A DNA stretch of 64,000 nucleotides, taken from NCBI GenBank assembly GCA_023421795.1, contig JAEZSO010000002.1, forward strand, positions 248,001-312,000, given 5' to 3'. Position 1 is the first letter of the stretch. The number at the start of each line of letters is the position of its first letter. Source of the stretch: Cyanobacteria bacterium OH_PDB_230 (GTDB lineage: Bacteria > Cyanobacteriota > Vampirovibrionia > Gastranaerophilales > Gastranaerophilaceae). This document shows, in pieces, positions 34,536 to 43,460 of the stretch. The notes beneath the pieces are model-generated. The model ran no database searches, had not been told where the DNA came from, and saw only the letters and a program-made list of their open reading frames with translations. The position numbers and the translations under genes were made by a program.

Positions 34536-36569
34536 CTACGCTAGATGTAATAATACCACTAAAATATCAATTAACTTTATAGCGACGAAAGGCAATAATA
34601 GTCCGCCTACACCATAGATTAAAAGATTTTTTGTTAACATGTCTTCTGCTGTTGTTTGTTTGTATTTTACTCCTCTTAAAGAAAGAGGTATTAAACATGG
34701 AATTATTATTGCGTTAAATATTACAGCTGAAAGTATTGCGCTTTGTGGACTTGCTAATCCCATTATGTTTATTGAGCTTAATTGAGGATACTGTGAAGCA
34801 AATAGAGCTGGTATTATTGCAAAGTATTTTGCAACGTCATTTGCCACACTGAATGTTGTTAACGAACCTCTTGTTATAAGAATTTGTTTTCCAATTTCTA
34901 CGATATCAAGAAGTTTTGTAGGGCTTGAATCAAGATCAATCATGTTTGCTGCTTCTCTGGCCGCTTGAGTTCCAGCATTCATTGCAACTGCAACATCGGC
35001 TTGAGCTAACGCTGGAGCATCATTGGTGCCATCTCCAATCATAGCAACCATATAGCCATGATTTTGGTAGTCTCTGATTTTTTTCAGTTTCATTTCGGGT
35101 TTTGCCTGTGCAATAAAATCGCTTACTCCAGCTTCTGCTGCAATTGCTGCTGCTGTCATATGGTTGTCTCCTGTAATCATTACAGACTTTATTCCCATCA
35201 TATGTAGTTGGTGCAGTCTTTCTTTTATTCCTTGTTTTAAAACGTCTTTTAGTCTGATTACACCCAAAACTTTTCCGTTATTTGCCACAACAAGAGGAGT
35301 TCCCCCTTGGTCTGCGACTTTTTCAACGGCAAGTTTAACTTCGTTAGGGAATTCATATCCATATGATTTGGTTAGGTTTTCGATTGAATCTACAGCACCT
35401 TTTCTTATTTTTGTTTCCCCCATATCAACACCGCTCATTCTGGTGTCTGCACTAAATTCTATAAATACAGAATCCTTTGGCGGGTGGATTTCGCTTCCTC
35501 TTAAATGCAATTTTTCTTTTGCTAAAATAACAACGCTTCTTCCTTCAGGAGTGTCATCAGCTAAAGATGATAGCATAGCGGCTTCAGCTAATTCTTTTTC
35601 AGTTACTCCATAAGCTGGAATAAATTCTGTTGCAAGTCTGTTTCCTAAAGTAATTGTACCTGTCTTGTCTAATAAGACTACATTTACATCTCCTGAGGCT
35701 TCAACGGCTCTTCCACTTATGGCTATTACGTTTTGAGTAAGGAGTCTATCCATCCCCGCAATCCCAATCGCAGGAAGAAGTCCGCCAATAGTTGTCGGCA
35801 TAAGGCATACAAGAAGTGCAGTAAGAATTGGAATAGATATAGCTACAACCATATAAGATGCAAAAAACTTTAACGTTGAAACGACAACCAAAAACAATAC
35901 GCTAAGTCCAATAAGAAGAATTTCTAAAGCTATTTCGTTAGGAGTCTTTTGTCTTTTAGCGCTTTCAACCATTTTTATCATTTGGTCGAGGAATGTTTCT
36001 CCTGGCTTTGCTGTGATTTTTATTTTTACGGTTCCAGAAAGAACTTTCGTACCTCCGGTTACACCGCTTTTATCACCACCAGCTTCTCTAACTACAGGAG
36101 CAGATTCTCCTGTTATGGCTGATTCATCTACGAGCGCAACACCTTCTATCATTTCTCCATCACAAGGAATGATTTCGTTGTCTTTAACAAGAACGATATC
36201 TCCTTTAATTAATGACAGAGCAGGTATGTTTTCAAGATCGCCATTGTTTAATATTTTATTTGCAAAAGTTTCGCTTCTTGATTTTTTTAGAGTTTCAGCT
36301 TGAGCTTTACCTTTGCCTTCGGCTAAGGCTTCAGCGAAGTTTGCGAAGATAACCGTAAACCATAGCCATAAGCTTATTTGAAGGTTAAAAAGATATGGCT
36401 GATGATTAAATAAATTGTATATTGTTACTGCCGTTGTAATTATTGAGCCCACTTCTACAATAAACATTACGGGGTTTCTTGCCATATCGATAAGATTCAA
36501 TCGTAAAATAGAATTTTTTACTGCTTCTTTTATAAATTTAGCCTGAAATATACTGCTTTTATTACTCAT
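34536..36569 (-). CDS. kdpB: Potassium-transporting P-type ATPase subunit KdpB
   Basis: The 677-residue protein is the normal size. The phosphorylation loop reads LDKTGTITLGNR, the hinge GDGTNDAPALAQADVAVAMN, and the actuator contains DESAITGESAPV. These identify the P-type ATPase catalytic subunit that drives high-affinity K+ uptake through KdpA. It starts 12 bp after kdpA. Confidence 0.98.
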   Translation of the reverse strand: MSNKSSIFQAKFIKEAVKNSILRLNLIDMARNPVMFIVEVGSIITTAVTIYNLFNHQPYLFNLQISLWLWFTVIFANFAEALAEGKGKAQAETLKKSRSETFANKILNNGDLENIPALSLIKGDIVLVKDNEIIPCDGEMIEGVALVDESAITGESAPVVREAGGDKSGVTGGTKVLSGTVKIKITAKPGETFLDQMIKMVESAKRQKTPNEIALEILLIGLSVLFLVVVSTLKFFASYMVVAISIPILTALLVCLMPTTIGGLLPAIGIAGMDRLLTQNVIAISGRAVEASGDVNVVLLDKTGTITLGNRLATEFIPAYGVTEKELAEAAMLSSLADDTPEGRSVVILAKEKLHLRGSEIHPPKDSVFIEFSADTRMSGVDMGETKIRKGAVDSIENLTKSYGYEFPNEVKLAVEKVADQGGTPLVVANNGKVLGVIRLKDVLKQGIKERLHQLHMMGIKSVMITGDNHMTAAAIAAEAGVSDFIAQAKPEMKLKKIRDYQNHGYMVAMIGDGTNDAPALAQADVAVAMNAGTQAAREAANMIDLDSSPTKLLDIVEIGKQILITRGSLTTFSVANDVAKYFAIIPALFASQYPQLSSINIMGLASPQSAILSAVIFNAIIIPCLIPLSLRGVKYKQTTAEDMLTKNLLIYGVGGLLLPFVAIKLIDILVVLLHLA

Positions 36570-36581
36570 ATTATATTTTCC

Positions 36582-38300
36582 TTAAAATAAATTTCCTGAT
36601 AGTGTAAATAGGTGTTCTAAGATTGGCCCTAACGTAAGAACAGGTAAGAATGTTAAAGCTCCAACTATTAGAATTACGCTGATGAGCATAAGGACAAATA
36701 TTGGTCCTGTTGTTGGGAATTTTGATTCTTCAGGTACAAACTTTTTATTTATTAATGAACCTGCAATAGCCAGTGAAGGCAATATAGTTCCAAATTTTCC
36801 GACAATCATTGCAAAGGCTATTAGTAAGTTATAGAAAACTGTATTGGCATTTAACCCGGCGAATGATGAACCGTTATTTCCAGCTCCTGAAGCGAATGCG
36901 TAAATTATTTCAGATAGACCGTGTGCTCCAGTATTATTTAAGCTTGACAATCCGAGCGTTGAAGATGAAGCTATAGCACCAAATATTAACTGGATTACAG
37001 ATGGCAGGACAATTGCAATAACAGCCATTACCATTTCAAACGGCTCAAGTTTTTTACCGAATACTTCAGGTGTTCGTCCTATCATAAGGCCGACTAAAAA
37101 CATTGTAAGAATAGAATATAAGATTATTCCGACAAAACCAGTTCCTACGCCACCGAAAATGACTTCGCCTATCATCATGTTGAACATTAAGATAAGTCCT
37201 GTGAGTGGCATCATACTATCGTGCATAGAGTTAACAGCTCCGCAGGAAGTTGCGGTTGTTGATTGTGCGAAGATGGTAGAGCTTAGAATTCCAAATCTTG
37301 TTTCTTTGCCTTCCATATTCATCCCGTTTTCAATTCCGATTTTGGACAACATAGGATTCCCGTGAGATTCACTGTATACAGCTATAGCTAGCCCTGATAC
37401 ATAAAGAATCATCATAACAAGGAATATCGCCCATCCTTGTTTTCTATTTTTTAACAAGGCTCCAAAAGTAAATGGCATTGCTGCAGCGACTATTAATAGG
37501 CCTAATATTTGCATATAATCTGTCAGTGGGGTGGGATTTTCATAAGGATGAGCTGAATTAGCGTTAAAGAACCCGCCGCCGTTGGTCCCTAGTATTTTAA
37601 TTGCTACCTGAGAAGCAACAGGGCCCTGTGCAATCAGTTGCGTTTCCCCTGTAATAGTTTGGGCGCTTGTGTATTTATTAAAATTTTGAATGCTTCCTTG
37701 AGAAACAAATACTAATGAAAATAAAATAGACAAAGGTAATAATATATAAATTATCGATCTTGTTAAATCCACCCAGAAATTTCCTAGAGAATTTGTTTTT
37801 TCTTGATTTTGATCTTTTTTATTTATAAATGCCCTTATAACTGCAAAAGCAACTGCAATCCCTGATGCGGCTGATAGGAAGTTTTGAAGAGTCATTCCAA
37901 GCATTTGGGTTAAATAGCTCATTGTTGTCTCACCGCCATATGCTTGCCAGTTGGTATTAGTGACAAAAGATACTGCTGTATTTAAAGCTGTATCCCATCT
38001 TACGGGTCCAAATCCTTGTGGGTTAAGAGGTAGAAAATGTTGCACTTCTTGTAAAATAAATAGCGCTACAATTCCGATAACGCTAAAAATAACAAAACTG
38101 AAAGAATATGTCTTCCAGTCCATTTGTTGATTTTCATCTATTGAAAATATTTTGTATAGCATTTTTTCTATTGGTCTGAAAATTATTGAAATTAAGGTTT
38201 TTTCGCCTTTAAATACTTTCGCTATATATTCTCCCAGAACAATGGCAATCAGAGTTAGAATACTTAGAAATATTCCAACCTGGACCAATATTATGCCCAT
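36582..38300 (-). CDS. kdpA: Potassium-transporting ATPase subunit KdpA
   Basis: The 572-residue membrane protein is full length and shows the four selectivity-filter-like segments of the K+ transporter superfamily, for example VSFVTNTNWQAYGGE, KILGTNGGGFFNANSAHPYEN, ATSCGAVNSMHDSMMP and FASGAGNNGSSFAGL. It is the first gene of the operon, behind an AAGGAGA ribosome site and a consensus-like promoter. No kdpF-sized ORF with a ribosome site is seen upstream. Confidence 0.97.
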   Translation of the reverse strand: MGIILVQVGIFLSILTLIAIVLGEYIAKVFKGEKTLISIIFRPIEKMLYKIFSIDENQQMDWKTYSFSFVIFSVIGIVALFILQEVQHFLPLNPQGFGPVRWDTALNTAVSFVTNTNWQAYGGETTMSYLTQMLGMTLQNFLSAASGIAVAFAVIRAFINKKDQNQEKTNSLGNFWVDLTRSIIYILLPLSILFSLVFVSQGSIQNFNKYTSAQTITGETQLIAQGPVASQVAIKILGTNGGGFFNANSAHPYENPTPLTDYMQILGLLIVAAAMPFTFGALLKNRKQGWAIFLVMMILYVSGLAIAVYSESHGNPMLSKIGIENGMNMEGKETRFGILSSTIFAQSTTATSCGAVNSMHDSMMPLTGLILMFNMMIGEVIFGGVGTGFVGIILYSILTMFLVGLMIGRTPEVFGKKLEPFEMVMAVIAIVLPSVIQLIFGAIASSSTLGLSSLNNTGAHGLSEIIYAFASGAGNNGSSFAGLNANTVFYNLLIAFAMIVGKFGTILPSLAIAGSLINKKFVPEESKFPTTGPIFVLMLISVILIVGALTFLPVLTLGPILEHLFTLSGNLF

Positions 38301-38382
38301 ATCTGTCTCCTTTTGTAATTAGATTTGTTTATATATTAATAAATATTATTTTTATTCTTGCAGACCAATTTACCTCTTTGGT

Positions 38383-38505
38383 GATTCAATGTCATTATTA
38401 ATCAGGATAATTTTTGTGTCAAATAGCTTGATTTTCTTTACTTAAAGAGTGATTAATGTCACAGCATTTGAATAAGGCAATGACTATGAAATATGACATT
38501 AAATC
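38383..38505. promoter_or_regulatory. Three copies of a GTGATTyAATGTCA motif around the kdp promoter
   Basis: GATTCAATGTCA lies at 38383-38394 (touching the -10 box), GATTAATGTCA at 38451-38461, and the inverted TGACATTAAATC at 38494-38505. All three are preceded by GT on their own strand, giving a shared GTGATT(y)AATGTCA. The second and third copies face each other. This pattern looks like binding sites for one regulator. Confidence 0.6.
38394..38422 (-). promoter_or_regulatory. kdp operon promoter
   Basis: On the minus strand TTGACA (38417-38422) is separated by 17 bp from AATAAT (38394-38399). Transcription would begin near 38387, leaving a leader of about 85 nt before kdpA. Confidence 0.65.
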
Positions 38506-38603
38506 ACTAAAAAAATTCTCTTCAAAAAACTGATGTCTGAAAAGCACCGCAAATTGGGACTTTTTCTCATGACTTACTATTTGTAAATCGTGCTAACCGT
38601 GGG

Positions 38604-38731
38604 GCTTTTGGCGATTACGTGAGGCCATTTTGCGCGAAAATATATTTTCGGCAAAAGAAGATAAAAAGAGGGCGATTCTCTAGTTCCTTTTTTCTAAACT
38701 GGTGGAGGTAGTTTAGGCAGCAAAAGTCTCT
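38604..38731 (+). repeat. 128-bp dispersed repeat, copy 2, upstream of kdpA
   Basis: This is the second copy of the element at 31008-31135, in the same orientation, about 92% identical by hand alignment. The 16-bp palindrome is unchanged, while the second hairpin is altered (CTAAACT/AGTTTAG retained, inner pairs lost). It ends 7 bp before the stop of the next gene. Both copies bracket the whole kdp operon and its regulatory region. Confidence 0.9.
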
Positions 38732-38738
38732 GAAAAAT

Positions 38739-39290
38739 TTAATTTTTCATTCCTAAATCTTCTTTTAAAAGTTGAGCTAAGTCAGATAGGATTTTAATAT
38801 GTTTTTCAAGTTTTGGCTTTTCTACTTCAAAAGAATTACTTGGATTTATAATATATTCTTCTGAGGATACAATCTCCATTACTTTTTCTTCAATTTTATT
38901 ATTGCAAGTAAAAAACATTGAAATCTCCACACCAGGCATTTCTAAATAACCTTTGATTCTTGTAAATTTTTCGAAGGTAATTAATAAATTTTTTTTTGCT
39001 TTTTCAAATTCATCTTCGTTTTTATGTTCTTCATTGTTAAATTGTTTTATAGCAATCAGAACATCTTGCGCAATCCTAAAATAATCATCAAAATACTCAA
39101 AATATTTTGCATAAGCATTATATTTTTTTTCAAATAATAATTGTTGTCTATGTTTTTTTAATTCAAGTTCTTTTGAAAAATGTTGAATTATTATGTTTAT
39201 AAAACCAGTAAGAACTATTGATAATAAAGCGACTAATCCAGTATTGGTTCTTAATTCATCCGCCCAGTATGCAATATAATGTTCAAACAT
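38739..39290 (-). CDS. Small membrane-anchored helical protein, unknown function
   Basis: The 183-residue protein has one membrane helix (residues about 17-37, GLVALLSIVLTGFINIIIQHF) followed by a long helical cytoplasmic part rich in charged residues. An AAGGATATGC ribosome site precedes the ATG. Similar single-helix proteins of about 180 residues are common in accessory regions and have no assigned function. It lies between repeat copy 2 and the tRNA gene. Confidence 0.7.
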   Translation of the reverse strand: MFEHYIAYWADELRTNTGLVALLSIVLTGFINIIIQHFSKELELKKHRQQLLFEKKYNAYAKYFEYFDDYFRIAQDVLIAIKQFNNEEHKNEDEFEKAKKNLLITFEKFTRIKGYLEMPGVEISMFFTCNNKIEEKVMEIVSSEEYIINPSNSFEVEKPKLEKHIKILSDLAQLLKEDLGMKN

Positions 39291-39310
39291 GCATATCCTT
39301 TTTTATGTTT

Positions 39311-39383
39311 TGGAGCGTAGGGGATTCGAACCCCTGACCCCAACACTGCCAGTGTTGTGCGCTACCAACTGCGCTAACGCCCC
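39311..39383 (-). tRNA. tRNA-Ala (anticodon GGC)
   Basis: The minus-strand sequence folds into a full cloverleaf. The acceptor is GGGGCGT/ACGCTCC, the D arm GCGC/GCGC, and the anticodon stem CAACA/TGTTG has loop CTGGCAG, so the anticodon is GGC. The T arm is AGGGG/CCCCT with TTCGAAT loop. The discriminator base is A. CCA is not encoded. GGC reads GCC and GCU alanine codons. Confidence 0.96.
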
Positions 39384-39427
39384 ATATGTAATTTTTATTT
39401 TTTGTTTTGTGACTCAGCGCAGTTGGT
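39364..39427. repeat. 12-bp inverted repeat between tRNA-Ala D-arm and its 5' flank
   Basis: ACCAACTGCGCT (39364-39375, inside the tRNA D-arm region on the opposite strand) is repeated inverted as AGCGCAGTTGGT at 39416-39427, 40 bp away. If the tRNA primary transcript begins upstream of 39427, its leader could pair with the D arm. Confidence 0.75.
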
Positions 39428-39576
39428 TTAATCTGTATTGGTTTCGTAAACTCAACCTTGGCGCTAATAATCCTTATGCATAAACTATAATAGTAAATAA
39501 TCAGTGATTAATCAAGTCTACGAAAAATCTATCTTTTATGGTTTAATAGAGGCAGAAAGTTACAACAGGAGCGGTT

Positions 39577-40848
39577 ATGAAAATTACCAATGTAGGAATA
39601 ATTGGTTTAGGGACTGTGGGAACAGGTGTAGTAAAAACTTTGCAGTCTTTCAACCAGATTTGTATAAAGAAAGTCGCCGTCAAAAATATCTCTAAAAAAA
39701 GGGATATTCCGGGTTTTGACGAATCTTTAATAACAGATAATGCTTATGAAGTTGTAAACAATCCTGAAATAGATATTGTTGTTGAGGTTGTTGGCGGGAT
39801 AGAGCCTACTTTTGATATTATCAAAACGGCTATGAATAACAGCAAACACATTGTAACTGCCAATAAAGAGTTGTTGGCAAAACACGGTCAGGAGCTTTTT
39901 AATATAGCAAAAGAAAAAAATGTTGTAGTGTTGTATGAAGCAGCCATAGCTGGCGGTATTCCAATTATAATGCCGATTAAGACAATCTTGGGCGCAAATA
40001 AAATCACAAAAATAGCTGCGATATTGAATGGCACAACAAATTATATTCTTACCAAGATGGATGAATCTGAAGTTTCTTATGAAGATGTTTTAAAAGAAGC
40101 TCAGGCATTAGGATATGCCGAAACCGATCCTACAGGAGATGTCGAAGGTTATGATGCAGCGTATAAGCTTGCTACTCTTGCAACTATTGCTTTCAACCAA
40201 AGAGTAGACATAAATAAAATCTACAGAGAAGGTATCACCAAAATAAGTTCGCAAGACATTAAAAATGCAAGAGAACTGGGATATAAGATTAAACTTATAG
40301 CTTTGGCGCAGCTTACAGAACAAAACAAAGCGGATGTGAGAGTCCATCCTATGTTTGTTCCTGACAAAAATGTCCTTGCAAGCATAAACGATGTGACAAA
40401 TGCCGTGATGCTTAAAGGTGAACCGGTCGGAGAAGTTATGTTCACCGGGCCGGGTGCGGGGGAAATGCCAACCGCAAGTTCAGTCGTGGGTGATATTTTG
40501 GCACTTGCTACCGAATTAAATGAATCCAATTGTCCATTGCCGATGATGAGATGCCACCATGAGGCGAAGGCTGAACAATTAGACATAAAAGACACGTACA
40601 ATCAGTATTATATCTCGATTAGTGCTTCCAATAACCCAGGTGTAATAGGACATGTCGGAACGATTTGCGGCAAGCACAACATAAATATTTCAAGCATACT
40701 TCAAAAAGGCGTAAAAAAAGATGACACCGCAGAAGTCGTTGTCGTAACAGCTCTGAGCAAAGAATCTGATGTCCAGAATGCAATGAAAGAACTGCTTGAA
40801 CAGTCTTCGATAAATAAAATAAACAGTTTAATAAGAGTTATGAATTAA
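39577..40848 (+). CDS. hom: Homoserine dehydrogenase
   Basis: The 423-residue protein has the NAD(P)-binding start GIIGLGTVGTGVVKTL, catalytic-domain stretches YEAAIAGGIPIIMPIK and ILNGTTNYILTKM, and KLATLATIAFN containing a conserved substrate site. The C terminus is an ACT domain (NNPGVIGHVGTICGKHNINISSI), the usual allosteric threonine-binding unit. It reduces aspartate semialdehyde to homoserine for threonine and methionine. A TATAAT is at 39486-39491, and threonine synthase follows after 10 bp. Confidence 0.97.
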   Translation: MKITNVGIIGLGTVGTGVVKTLQSFNQICIKKVAVKNISKKRDIPGFDESLITDNAYEVVNNPEIDIVVEVVGGIEPTFDIIKTAMNNSKHIVTANKELLAKHGQELFNIAKEKNVVVLYEAAIAGGIPIIMPIKTILGANKITKIAAILNGTTNYILTKMDESEVSYEDVLKEAQALGYAETDPTGDVEGYDAAYKLATLATIAFNQRVDINKIYREGITKISSQDIKNARELGYKIKLIALAQLTEQNKADVRVHPMFVPDKNVLASINDVTNAVMLKGEPVGEVMFTGPGAGEMPTASSVVGDILALATELNESNCPLPMMRCHHEAKAEQLDIKDTYNQYYISISASNNPGVIGHVGTICGKHNINISSILQKGVKKDDTAEVVVVTALSKESDVQNAMKELLEQSSINKINSLIRVMN

Positions 40849-40858
40849 GGAAACAGCC

Positions 40859-41926
40859 ATGTCTAAAAATCATTACCAAGGGTTAATAAATAAATATAGA
40901 GAGTTCCTTCCTGTTACGGACAAAACCCCTGTTATAACTTTAAATGAAGGCAATACTCCATTGATTAAAGCCGATAATTTAGCTAAAACTATTGGTTTGA
41001 ATGCTGAAATTTATCTTAAATACGAAGGAGCAAACCCGACAGGAAGCTTTAAAGACAGAGGGATGACGATGGCGGTTTCTAAAGCTGCTGAAGATGGTGC
41101 TAAAGCTATTATTTGCGCATCTACTGGTAATACAAGTGCCGCTGCTGCTGCATACGGTGCAAAAGCTGGCATGAAGACTTTTGTTTTGATTCCTGATGGT
41201 TATATTGCTCTGGGAAAACTTTCTCAGGCTATGATGTATGGTGCTCAAATAATTGCTATATCAGGAAATTTCGATGAGGCCCTTGAAAGAGTTAGAGAAA
41301 TCTCTGAAAATTATCCTATAACTCTTGTTAATTCAGTCAATCCATACAGGATTGAAGGACAAAAAACAGGAGCTTTTGAAATAGTTGAAGCACTTGGTGA
41401 TGCTCCTGATTATCATTTTATTCCGGTAGGTAATGCAGGCAACATAACGGCTTATTTTAAAGGTTATGAAGAATGGTTCGTAAGTCAAAAATCTACTAAA
41501 CTTCCTAAAATGATGGGATATGAAGCAGCCGGCTCCGCGGCAATAGTAAAAGGCGAAAGAATTTGCAGCCCGGAAACTATTGCAACTGCCATAAGAATAG
41601 GTAATCCTGCAAGCTGGAAACAGGCTGAAAGAGCAAGAGACCTGTCAAAAGGAACTATTGATTGTGTAACAGATGAAGAAATAATTGAAGCGTACAGGTT
41701 GTTGGCATCAACAGAGGGCATATTGGCTGAACCCGCTTCTGCCGCTTCTGTTGCTGGTTTAATTAAGGCTAACAAGATGGGACTTGTTGAACAGAATTCA
41801 AAAATTGTTTGTATATTAACAGGCAACGGTTTAAAAGATCCTGACTGCGCTATTAAATATTCCGGTTCAGAAGTCAAAAAAACAAGCGCGAAAATGGAAG
41901 ATATAATTAGCGTTATTTCTTTATAA
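40859..41926 (+). CDS. thrC: Threonine synthase
   Basis: The 355-residue PLP enzyme shows the lysine-bearing YLKYEGANPTGSFKDRGMT motif, the phosphate-binding VGNAGN loop, and EPASAASVAGL in the C-terminal half. It belongs to the short, AdoMet-independent threonine synthase class and converts O-phosphohomoserine to threonine. It is the second gene of the hom-thrC operon. Homoserine kinase is not in the window. Confidence 0.96.
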   Translation: MSKNHYQGLINKYREFLPVTDKTPVITLNEGNTPLIKADNLAKTIGLNAEIYLKYEGANPTGSFKDRGMTMAVSKAAEDGAKAIICASTGNTSAAAAAYGAKAGMKTFVLIPDGYIALGKLSQAMMYGAQIIAISGNFDEALERVREISENYPITLVNSVNPYRIEGQKTGAFEIVEALGDAPDYHFIPVGNAGNITAYFKGYEEWFVSQKSTKLPKMMGYEAAGSAAIVKGERICSPETIATAIRIGNPASWKQAERARDLSKGTIDCVTDEEIIEAYRLLASTEGILAEPASAASVAGLIKANKMGLVEQNSKIVCILTGNGLKDPDCAIKYSGSEVKKTSAKMEDIISVISL

Positions 41927-42013
41927 ACAAGATTAATTCTGTAAAATAGCAAAAAATATTTTTTCCAATTTTTATCTAAAAGTAAACTTTAGGTTATTAA
42001 TTAGCAGAGAAAA

Positions 42014-42220
42014 ATGTTAAATGTGAACAGAATTATGGGACAAATGTCCGGACAAGTTAACCGTGCGGTGCCAAAAGTTACCCCTTCGGCTCCAAAACTT
42101 GCCAGAAGAAGTGAACAAGCTGCATTTGATTATGTGCAACTTGCAACTACAACAAAACAATATCCGTTGTATTTTAACAGAGCAACCAGAAGATTGTTTA
42201 ACAAATTAAAATTTAACTAG
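42014..42220 (+). CDS. Small basic protein, unknown function
   Basis: The 68-residue ORF starts with MLNVNRIMGQMSGQVNR and is rich in arginine, lysine and alanine without cysteine or membrane helix. It is immediately followed by a strong terminator, which supports it being a real monocistronic gene. The start has only a weak AGAGAAAAA site. Its N terminus (xVNRIMGxM) resembles that of the next small gene (FVNKVMGSV). Confidence 0.6.
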   Translation: MLNVNRIMGQMSGQVNRAVPKVTPSAPKLARRSEQAAFDYVQLATTTKQYPLYFNRATRRLFNKLKFN

Positions 42221-42240
42221 TATCAAAAAACAATTTTAAA

Positions 42241-42266
42241 AGCCGGAGTTTTCTTCGGCTTTTTTA
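42241..42266 (+). terminator. Intrinsic terminator
   Basis: AGCCGGAG-TTTT-CTTCGGCT is an 8-bp stem with a 4-base loop and six T's following. Confidence 0.9.
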
Positions 42267-42335
42267 TTAAAAATAATTGGCAATTATTTTTGTTTTCGGT
42301 TTTTTAAATAACTGGAAAATAAAAGGAGTATTAAA

Positions 42336-42659
42336 ATGTTTGTCAATAAAGTAATGGGTTCCGTTAGACATAAGCTTGGAATTCAAACTAAAGCGGAAAA
42401 GGTAGCTCAAAAAAAATTTAATCAGGAACTTCAGGCTGCTGTCGATAAATTAAGCGGTAAAAGAGATATATTTGTTAAAAATTCAGACGGAACTATCAAA
42501 ACTTTACAGATTACCGACAAAGAAGTCGAGCTAATTAATGAAGGTCACGCAAGAATCTTAAAAAAAGCAGGAATCAAAGATATAGCAAATGATCCGAATT
42601 ACGACAGACATAATTTGGAAAGATTTGATGATGTTTGGAATCCTTATAGAAGAAGCTAA
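42336..42659 (+). CDS. Small soluble protein, unknown function
   Basis: The 107-residue protein is preceded by a strong AAAGGAG site. It has a basic helical N terminus (FVNKVMGSVRHKLGIQTKAEKV) and a mixed alpha/beta remainder without signal or membrane helix. It has its own terminator, so it is a single-gene unit. The FVNKVMG start resembles the gene just upstream, hinting at a shared short N-terminal motif. No family is recognised. Confidence 0.75.
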   Translation: MFVNKVMGSVRHKLGIQTKAEKVAQKKFNQELQAAVDKLSGKRDIFVKNSDGTIKTLQITDKEVELINEGHARILKKAGIKDIANDPNYDRHNLERFDDVWNPYRRS

Positions 42660-42684
42660 AATTATCAGTATTTATAAGCATTAG

Positions 42685-42709
42685 AGCCGAAGTAATCTTC
42701 GGCTTTTTG
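42685..42709 (+). terminator. Intrinsic terminator
   Basis: AGCCGAAG-TAAT-CTTCGGCT forms an 8-bp stem followed by TTTTT. Confidence 0.9.
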
Positions 42710-42808
42710 CTGTCTAAAATACTCATGTGCTTGTTTCATAAATCATGTAAAGGATTTATAACATTTAAAAATGTCGTAAAATGCGAAAGAGGATGAGGAG
42801 GAATTGAC

Positions 42809-43435
42809 GTGATTTCTGGTATTAATAAAGATGATACAAGACTTATGGAATTGTTGTTCTCGGGACCGAGAGGAATTTCAGCTGCCGCCAATAGCAATGA
42901 TGCTAACAGTATTTCAGGTGGACAAAACGAAGAAAATGACTTTCTAACTTGCTTAAATGCTAATTTCAACAAATTGGATACAAATGCTGATAATAACCTG
43001 TCTCAAGAAGAAATCCAATCTTTTATCAAAAAAAATGAGGATTATATGGGGCCACCACCCGGCATGTTTATTGACAGGATGGATTATTCTGGTGTTGAAA
43101 AGATAGAGCAAACCGCTCAAACACAAGATGTTGATAGTGATTCTATAAAGACGGATGCTTCAGGTTTTAAAGCAAAGATGGAAGACTTTATCAGTAAAAT
43201 GGATACAAATAAAGATGGGCAAATAACCTCTGATGAAATCTCCGCAGCTATTGATAAAACACTAGAAGCTGCTCCGGGAGGAAAAACCAATGCCTTTTCT
43301 GAAATGTGGAACAGAGTAAGTGATTCAGATTTGTCACATAAACTTTTAGATCAGTTCTCTAAAAAACTTTCAGAGGTATACAATTCAGCTTCATCTGCCA
43401 ATGCATTGAGCTCTGTCGCTGACGTAATTACATAA
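42809..43435 (+). CDS. EF-hand calcium-binding protein
   Basis: The 208-residue protein starts at GTG with a GAGGAGG site 5-6 bases upstream, which fixes the start. Two canonical EF-hand loops are present: D57-T-N59-A-D61-N-N63-L-S65-xx-E68 and D132-T-N134-K-D136-G-Q138-I-T140-xx-E143. The first lacks the usual glycine at position 6. It has no signal peptide. The region between the hands is low-complexity. It could be a calcium sensor or buffer. It ends at a shared bidirectional terminator. Confidence 0.85.
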   Translation: MISGINKDDTRLMELLFSGPRGISAAANSNDANSISGGQNEENDFLTCLNANFNKLDTNADNNLSQEEIQSFIKKNEDYMGPPPGMFIDRMDYSGVEKIEQTAQTQDVDSDSIKTDASGFKAKMEDFISKMDTNKDGQITSDEISAAIDKTLEAAPGGKTNAFSEMWNRVSDSDLSHKLLDQFSKKLSEVYNSASSANALSSVADVIT

Positions 43436-43460
43436 CAGTGAAATGTTGATAAATAATAAA

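Noticed and set aside
31008..38731. An insertion sequence or composite transposon carrying kdp
   Set aside because: No transposase or target-site duplication is visible and the repeats are only 128 bp, so I report them as repeats only.
39504..39695. A 63-residue ORF overlapping the start of homoserine dehydrogenase
   Set aside because: It is out of frame with a strongly supported gene and has no ribosome site.
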